This document shows positions 57,022 through 64,000 of a DNA stretch of 64,000 bases, one piece after another (position 1 is the stretch's first letter; each line of letters starts with the position of its first letter). Made by a program: the position numbers and the translations under genes. This DNA comes from Rutstroemia sp. NJR-2017a BVV2 (Eukaryota > Ascomycota > Leotiomycetes > Helotiales > Rutstroemiaceae), in contig NJPS01000022.1 in the NCBI GenBank assembly GCA_002946415.1, positions 558,001-622,000 on the forward strand, in the 5' to 3' direction. The notes beneath the pieces were generated by a model, which saw only the letters and a program-made list of their open reading frames with translations, made no database searches and had not been told where the DNA came from.

Positions 57022-58160
57022 ATGGGGGACAACGAGAACGACTACCGCAACTCGGAGAATGAATTCTGGTTATTCGGATACGGGTATGCGATAAAATGAC
57101 TTTCGAGCACCACCACCAGACCTAGCTTTTAGAACTGATTCTCTTCCGATATCACAGCAGTCTGATTTGGAAGCCCCCACCACATTTCGGTCCGTAATGT
57201 CTCTCTCTCTCTCCTATGACGGTATCGATGACTCTATTATCTACTATGTACTTGTACCTTTGGAGCTTGGAACTCAACCTTTGCACTCAAATAGATCGAC
57301 GTATACCTGGCTATGTCACCGGATATGTTCGCCGATTCTGGCAGGTTTGTGCTAGCCCTGGATGTGAATGAGTTGAAAGGCACAGCGAAGCTTATGAAGT
57401 ATCCAGGCCAGGTAAGCGACCACACAACTCAGTACAATAACCTGCCGCGCACTTTCTTGCGGCTTAGCCCACGACGCCCTAAAAGTAGTCTGACGAAAGG
57501 TGTGTAAATATATAGTGAAGACCACCGCGGCACACCCGAAGCCCCCGGCCGTGTTGTGACCCTAATCCCATACTCACACTGGCGCACCCTCGACGATCCG
57601 CATCCTATCCCTTCGGATGTGACCCCTAGAGTATGGGGCACGGCATACCGAATCATCCCCTCGAAGGTCGATGAAGTGCGCTCCTACCTCGATATTCGCG
57701 AGATCAACGGGTATACAATCCATTACACACCCTTCTATCCCGCAGGAGAGGATGAGCGGAGCGGGAAGACCATCAGAACCTTGGTATACATAGGCACGCC
57801 GGACAATGCGCAATTCATGGGCCCGCAAGATCCTCAAGGATTGGCGGAACACATCTACAGGAGTGAGGGCCCCAGTGGGCTGAATAGGGATTATCTGCTT
57901 AGTTTGGAAAAATCATGTAGGTGGTCTATTCTTCATGCTGCATGTCTTTTTAAAACCTCGGACTATTTGCTGAAAAGATTCCCATGTCTTTAGTGGATCA
58001 GTTGAGTCCAGATAGTGGTGATGAGCATGTCAAGGATCTAGCAAATAGGGTACGAGAGATTGGAGAGCGGGGAAATGTTGGAGCAGCCTCAGCAGAGCCC
58101 ATAAGTCATGAGCTCAAGAAAGTCACAAGCACTGATGAGCAAGAGGAGACTGAGAAGTAG
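57022..58160 (+). CDS. ChaC-type gamma-glutamylcyclotransferase (glutathione-degrading)
   Basis: Six exons (57022-57083, 57158-57189, 57295-57344, 57407-57411, 57516-57916, 57994-58160) give 238 residues. The family motif FGYGSLIWKPPP spans the first junction. RIPGYVTGYVRRFWQ, then ASEDHRGTPEAPGRVV and the GTAYRI strand follow. The C-terminal part has LEKSLDQLSPDSGDEHVKDL, as usual. ChaC enzymes cleave glutathione to 5-oxoproline and Cys-Gly in the cytosol. The exon structure is remarkable: exon 4 is only five bases (GCCAG), framed by AG and GTAAGC. Without it the frame meets a stop directly before SEDHRG; with it the protein reads WQ-A-SEDHRG, as in relatives. The second intron has a GTCCGT donor. 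The family call is firm; the microexon is inferred from phase and conserved residues. Confidence 0.9.
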
Positions 58161-58567
58161 TGCTTGAAAGAGCCTTTTATTCCGCATCGGAACATCGATG
58201 CCATAGACCACCATTAAGAGCTGCAAAGATGCAGTATTCTTCATAAACAGACATAGATCAAACTGATCATCAAGTCGAAATTTGACAAATTGAGAAAATG
58301 AGAAGCATTGTGTGACGAAACCTGTCAACCAATATCGTAACCGAGCAAAGGTAAGAAGACCACCCCCAAACTCCATGCAAGCACGAGCTCGCCCAAGGTC
58401 CACTGCTTCCAGAAACCACGAAGCTGACCACCGGTTGTCGAAGATGACAAGACTCCGGAGGTCGACCGCACAATAACCCTTTCGTTGGGAAAACCCAGGC
58501 AAACTTTTCTTGTCTTCACAAATCGTGAAGCCGGAGAGAAGAACACACCATCCACTCGATTATCGCT
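58161..58567. other. short convergent 3' region
   Basis: About 400 bases between the ends of the ChaC and RRM genes. Open frames on the minus strand here are without domain features. Nothing else is seen. Confidence 0.5.
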
Positions 58568-59554
58568 TTACTGGCTGCCCCATTGGCCTGCGTTTCCACC
58601 ACTTCCCTGACGGTCATAGCCTCCACCACCGGAGTATCCACCACCACCACCACCTGAGTATCCTATTTCTTGTTAGTCTTTGACCGACTAGATCAGAAAT
58701 TGAATGCTAAACTTACCGCCGCCGCTACCGCCGCCGCTTCCGCCGCTTCCGCCGCCTTGATATCCACCTACAGGATGTTTGTTAGCAAAAGGCTTTATCT
58801 GAAACATTTTTCTACCACAACGTGGTCAGCGAATGGTCTTACCTCCACCTGAGTAACCACCTCCACCTATGTGGACGTCAGTATATTTTGCGATTGTGAA
58901 CAAGGGCAATGGAATCTTACCTCCGTTGTACCCACCACCACCGCCGCCGCCACTATAACCACCCGAGTTTTCATATCCACGGTTTCCACCATATCCGCCG
59001 CCTCCACCATTGTAGTTTCCTCGTCCGCCCCCGTACCCTCCACCGCCACCACCGCGGCCGCCACCAAATCCTCCTCCGCCACCACTGCGGTCATTGGAGC
59101 GCTCAGAAGCTTTGTCAACACGGATAGTGCGACCATCAAACCTAAATGGTCATCAGTTGGGAATCTACATGATCAATAGGGAGATGACCTACTCAACCGA
59201 GTTCATCTCCTGGATGGCCTTTTCGGCGTCCATCTCAGGGGTGGAATCTGGGTCTGTGCCTTGACCGTAACGAACAAAGCCAAATCCACGGCTGCGACCA
59301 GTGTCGCGGTCTTTCACGACAACCTTTGATAAATTGTATCAGCTTCTTCTCTCGAAATCGAGGGTGTCGCATAAGGAAGTTAACATACTGCTTCTTCGAC
59401 AGTGCCGAATTCAGAGAACTTCGCTCGGAGAGCATTCTCATCAGTGTGCCATGCAAGGCCGCTAGCAACGAGATATTAGTATATCTGGAAGTAATTGATA
59501 GGTGTAGGACTAGGGAGAGGAGAACTGTACTTACCCAATGAAGAGCTTAGACAT
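58568..59554 (-). CDS. glycine-rich RNA-binding protein with one RRM
   Basis: Seven exons (59554-59535, 59461-59389, 59323-59193, 59141-58921, 58866-58843, 58767-58717, 58662-58568) give 204 residues. The RRM spans residues 1-90: [13 protein letters not shown] is RNP2 and RGFGFVRY is RNP1. An acidic loop ([13 protein letters not shown]) lies after RNP1, and [13 protein letters not shown] ends the domain. The rest is RGG/YGG-type low-complexity sequence up to GNAGQWGSQ. Such proteins bind RNA and often join stress granules or chaperone RNA folding; plant GRPs and animal CIRP are similar in layout. The three last introns are all phase 1 and separate Gly-rich modules. The long gene-free region upstream is probably its promoter. 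Confidence 0.92.
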
Positions 59555-62500
59555 GATGAATATTTCTCGAAAACCTGGCTGAAAGTCTCAATTTCCGCGC
59601 GCACTCACACAAAAAGAATCGCGCCATTGTGGTCGTAATTCTGCATACAAAATAGGAACGGATCACACAAAGAAAGATACATCGAGGCAAGACAGGACAT
59701 CCGCGAAGCGGAAAAGGAATGGAAAGGTGAAAATTTTGAAAATAATCGTGTTGACAATAAAGCCAGCGCACAAGAGCAGGAGAACGGACGAACTTCTTGA
59801 AAGGATTAGAGAGAGTGTTGATGTGAGTTTGTTGATTGATTCTCTGTTGATAACCTGCAATCAGATCGAGAATTGTACAATTATCGGTCGGCCGACTGAA
59901 AGGACAGTGCGAACGAGATAGATTGTTGTTAGAATAAGATCACAAAGAGTAAATTTGCGGAGAAGGGAGAAGGAAGGGAGAGGATGAAGGGATTGAGAAA
60001 AGGTTGTAAGGAAGAAGAGAGGATGGATGGGTGGGTGGATGTGTGGATGCGATGTGATATGATGTGATGTGATGTGATGGGGTAAAAGGGAATGTGGAAG
60101 AAGTTAAGGGTTTGTAAGGGTAATAAGTGAATGAGTGAATGAGTGGTAAAATATGGTATGGTAAGGAGCAGACAAAGCGGGGGAATTTGGAAGAGGCTGC
60201 CCCTCTCCCCTCCCATAAAATTTCACTAGTTCGGCGAGGGGCATGGCTGGCTAGGCTGGGTGGCTAGACTGGGCTGCTGATTGCTTCAATTACCTCGTAG
60301 TACTCGGGTATTTCACATCCATATTTACTTCAATACTTCATGTTCATGTTCATATTTACGTGACTGGACTATTGACTTCAAGGTGGTAGCTCTTCAATTT
60401 GCTCTTTGTTGAAGCGCAATTCAATACCATCATCGATGAAGTTTCTGCCAAATTTGAGCCTCCCAGCTCCAAAGCTTCACATTCAATCTCTCCACCAATC
60501 CGGAGACCTCTACCATAGTACGAAGTACTCATTCGGTCTGACTTTTCGGTAAGAAAGAATGCGGATGCCGGTTGAAGTGAAGCTGCTCTTTTCTTTTCAC
60601 TTTTCCCTTTCTCTGCTCTTGATAGGACCGTTGAGCTGCAGTGTTCCAACGGTAAAACCCTGGTTTCACAGTACCCCCAAGCTCGCAAGTACCTTTTGCA
60701 ATGCTGTGGTACGGAAGTACAGACAAGTAAGCTACCCTTCGGCCCAATGATAGTCCAGAGCTTGCGGAAAAGTGTTTATTGAAGAGGCGAAAAGGTGGGT
60801 TGGCCGGCATCGGGTTGCAAGAGATGGTGCAATGATGCCATCACAGCTTATCGGGACAGCCGTCTTGATTTGGATCGTCAGATCACAGGGCGAGGTTTGC
60901 TTTTTGGATAGCCAATCACCAGCCTTCGTTCTTCTTGTGATGTGCCCCACGAAGTATACTGCCGACGGCCGTACTGTACGAAATACAGGTATGTCTTTCC
61001 ACCAAGGGTCCAATCAAGGTTGTGGCAAAGGGTGCAGATCTACCCTGTTGGGATCAGATATCGTGTACGAAGTACTCCTTAGTTAGCTTTTCCCGACCTC
61101 GTCTTTCGCTGCGACAGACTGCAAGTTGCAAGATATACAAGGATGGATATACAGTAGTGGGAAGCAGCAGTGTGCAGTGTGCAGTGCGAACCCGTTTCAA
61201 GGGCCGAAAAGCAAAGTCAACAGATCTGGATGCATTAAATACCGCCACCAAGACCGCCCAAAACTCAGTTGCAGCTTGGGTCTCAAAGAGCTATGTGCAC
61301 TGGCCGCGGCACGATCTTCGTCCTGCTTATCGCATGTTTCGATAAGAGCATGTCCTGTACCTCTTACCTCTTACCTCTTACCTCTCCTTCACCCTCCCCC
61401 TCCCCTCCCCCTCCTCCCTTAAAAGATATCTGGTTCGCACACCCACACGGCATGACAATTGCTCACTAATAGCTGCATCGGGCAAAAGCAGCGACTGTGG
61501 TTGTTGGTCCACCTGGGCACACACGCACATTCACTTCGCAAATGGGTATGCCACCCCACGTGCCCATCGAACCACCTCTCGTCCATCGCCGGGATGCGTT
61601 ACGTACATCCGCCGGATATTACTACTCCCAATATGAGTCTCGAAATATATCAAATATGATATCTCTCTTCTGCTCGTTCAATCCGGGACAGCGAGTGGAC
61701 AGTGAAGCGAGCTTTCTGTTTGCGACTTTCAGAGGCCTGGTCTAGATTCGACCGCAGACGCACTCAAACGGGCGGCGACAGGATGGGTTATGATTGCATT
61801 CTCGCTCCTTTCGCATGTCTTACGAAGCTACGATTACGACTCACAGCCAAAAGTTAATGCCAGATAATCAGATTATTTGTACGACACTGCGGGGTAGGAG
61901 CACAGCACATCTTATCTTGAGGGGTTCGCGGGTGCGACGGAAATGCTCGCCATCTGCAGCTTCGCCTAGCCTGGTGTAACTGCTTCAATCCATGGAAATT
62001 CATGCTGGTTATCGTGATGTCTCACATCTCACAGAATCACTCGCATTTCTTCTCAATCAGGTGATCTATTCACCGACCAGAAGAGGGGAACCCACGTTGG
62101 ACTCTGTACGAAGTAATGTGATTGATCGCAAATGCCATTAGCTTTACCTAGGAGCTGGGACCTAGGAATGTCATTGGGTTCCTGGCTTGCCCAATTATTG
62201 AAGGCAAACGAATATTTTTATTTGCATATACGGCATGTTTCGTAGGTAGGGCTGTGTTTAACCACACCGCTGTTCATTCTTTTCTTTTCACTATCAAATA
62301 CCACCGATGACGGTTGGTTTTGGTGAGGATAGAAGTCACTGCCGCCTTATATGAAAGGGTGGATGGAGGTAGAGCGAAAGCCGCATAAGAGCTCTGGAAG
62401 CATGACTTTCACCGTCTCGGGAAGCCGCTTGATACGACAACGTGTTATGACTTTCTTGGTCGGCTTTACAGGAAACGTTCCAACATCAAGAGGAAAATCG

Positions 62501-62786
62501 AAACAGGCGATCTTAAGTTGAGATCTTCATATCGGAAATGATGATTTTCACCGTGTAGTTTCTGTTCCAAATCCGTTTGTTGAGTGATTAATTGGTCGAA
62601 TTCATGCTCCGTGCCTCGCACCTTCCATCTCTGCCAACTGAAGTTGGGTAGGTAAGTAGCAATTGGCAAGATCTTTCAGGATGCATTTCTCTTTAAACCA
62701 ACCCTCTTTTTCTCCGATTTCACAGTAAGATCACAATCAGCAATTTCTCTTCTTTGCAAATATATGCATACTCGTGCTTGACTCCA
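59555..62786. other. long gene-free divergent region, 3.2 kb
   Basis: No coding segment is supported. It contains GATGT repeats (60050-60079), CCTCTTAC-type repeats (61360-61385), GC-poor and GC-rich alternations, and three copies of TACGAAGTA (60519, 61066, 62107). The frame at 60772-61086 is open by chance as far as I can judge. It serves as promoter for the RRM gene on one side and for the partial basic protein on the other. A non-coding RNA is possible. Confidence 0.45.
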
Positions 62787-64000
62787 ATGGAAAGATCACA
62801 TCGCTCCCACAAACCTGCGCCTTCAGTTCAAGACAATGAACCGGAGCAGCCTTCCAGACTTGGTCGACATGAAAATGCCTATCAAGTGCATGCTCGGGAT
62901 CGTTCAGTCGGCAACACTAATAAGCCGCAAGCATTAATTGAGAGGGATCACAGAGAGCTTTCTGGCGACAATGAGTATGTTCGTATGTGGCTAGCGCGGA
63001 TGAAGGACGAAAGAGAGTGTGAAGAGAAGAGGGACACGAGTTTCAAGACAGGTATAATATCCGACTATGAGGAGTAAAATGTTAACACTAACACCCACCA
63101 GGCTTGGATATGATGGAGGTTAACAACGAGCGGCATGACTTTCCCCTTTCCGCGCAAAAGAACGAGGAACAGCTACTCGGCTCTTATACCAGGCCTAAAC
63201 TCAAGCGAAATCGCTCTACGGGTAGCTCTCTTTTGCATGCTCCTCTCAAGCCGACCACAGAACACGAGAGTCCGGATATATATGATGCGAACCGTGCATC
63301 TCAGATTAGCGAACCCCCGACAGCCTCCAAGCGCCGCAAAGACGAAACATACCAAGACGTGCATTCTAGCATCTCTGGTCCTTCGCAGGTCCAGGTAGAT
63401 AGCAAAGCATTCGAGAAGAGGGCGCGCCATAAAACCCGAGAAGATAAATACGAGCCGAAGAAGAAGCAATCGAAAAAACCAAATCCTGAGAAACCAACAA
63501 GAAAGCGGCGTGAGAAGAAAGGCGATAAGAGAAAAGCAGCAAGAAAAGCTAGTGAGAGCCTCAAAGACAATTTCAACTCGAATAAGATAGGCCAAGAACG
63601 TCTGACGGTGAGCTAATTCGACCAGCTGTACTGCCTGCGAAAACTAAGTTCAGATAGGTGCGGTCTACTACTGGGCTGGGAATTTTCAAGAATGGAAGAG
63701 CTTCTTCGCCAGCAAAGCGGAAGGGATGTGAGTACTAAGACATTTTCCATTTTGATAATCACATACTCATTCGTTCATCAGTACTCGACCTTGCATTCTC
63801 AGAGATGAATTTTCTGCGGCGCTCTGGCAAGCATGTCTCTGCTCATGATAACATTGGCCTCTCGAAGAGTTGTATGAAAGAGAGTAGAAAGGCTTCTAGA
63901 GAGCAAGACGAGATCGCAACCTTTTTTATGCCTCCGAAAACGCCGGTTCGTGAAGTTTTGTCTGCGTCCGGTGCCCCAACATCACCTACCTCTGTGCATG
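62787..64000 (+). CDS. basic, probably nuclear protein of unknown function, cut by the right edge
   Basis: I do not recognise this protein by name. Exons 62787-63051, 63102-63607, 63658-63727 and 63782 to beyond the edge join in phase. The N-terminus is hydrophilic and contains GDNEYVRMWLARMKDERE, a compact helix-like block that may be conserved. The middle has many Lys/Arg runs (KRKAARKASE, KKKQSKKPNPEKP), fit for nuclear import. After the third junction it reads TTGLGIFKNGRASSPAKRKG and LLDLAFSEMNFL, a segment that has the look of a conserved motif. The sequence continues with TFFMPPKTPV at the window end. The start is the first ATG of the frame; upstream the frame is open only from a TTG. 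At least half of the protein may be missing. Confidence 0.7.

Noticed and set aside
57313..57507. Reading on through the ChaC intron (GGCCAG followed by GTAAGC translated)
   Set aside because: It ends at a TAA after a stretch unlike any ChaC protein; the five-base exon explains the conserved residues better.

Overview
The window is nuclear DNA of a filamentous ascomycete (Pezizomycotina). The signs are short GT-AG introns of about 50-120 bases with CTAAC/CTAAT-type branch points, single-gene transcription units with short intergenic gaps, and fungal families such as CAF120, UTP23, DUF726 and TLS1. There is also a lone 5S rRNA gene of the dispersed kind found in this group. A leotiomycete is my guess from the general feel of the proteins, but the sequence alone does not prove it. 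I see no operons, CRISPR arrays, plasmid or prophage features.

Layout. 1-5.3 kb: a possible membrane-protein gene running off the left edge (-) and a secreted GMC flavoprotein oxidoreductase (-), with a 79-bp tandem duplication upstream of the latter. 5.3-16.8 kb: an F-box protein (-), a cytochrome b2-type lactate dehydrogenase (+), a Ca2+/cation exchanger (-) and the condensin kleisin BRN1 (+). A 135-bp MITE-like inverted repeat lies between the F-box and lactate dehydrogenase genes. 17.7-26.2 kb: a serine-rich single-pass membrane protein (-) and the long PH-domain protein CAF120 (-). 28.2-35.3 kb: a PTC7-like PP2C phosphatase (+), UTP23 (+) and a DUF726 hydrolase-fold membrane protein (+). 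35.9-45.1 kb: a GFA/CENP-V zinc protein (-), a CitE/CLYBL-type lyase (+), a TauD-type dioxygenase (-), a TLS1/C9orf78 spliceosome-associated protein (+) and a metallo-beta-lactamase-fold protein (-). 48.6-59.6 kb: a C2H2/RING-like protein (+), a sugar-lactone-oxidase-like flavoprotein (+), a penta-EF-hand protein with a one-base frameshift (-), a ChaC gamma-glutamylcyclotransferase (+) and a glycine-rich RRM protein (-). 62.8-64 kb: a basic nuclear-looking protein cut off by the right edge (+).

The genes look like ordinary chromosomal neighbours rather than one pathway; most are housekeeping. The most striking structure is in BRN1. A 683-base intron, far larger than any other here, holds a complete 119-nt 5S rRNA gene in the same orientation, with a TATA element 30 bases upstream and T-runs just downstream. 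Its helices II and III carry paired, compensated changes relative to the common fungal 5S. Since RNA polymerase III genes are known condensin-binding sites, a 5S gene inside a condensin gene deserves a test. Other points of note are a 5-nt microexon in ChaC, a 19-nt microexon and a frameshift in the PEF gene, four tandem NDR-kinase-type motifs in CAF120, and two long gene-free blocks (45.1-48.6 and 59.6-62.8 kb).

Exon boundaries were read by hand from splice sites and reading phase. For every complete gene except the PEF gene the joined exons give a whole number of codons.
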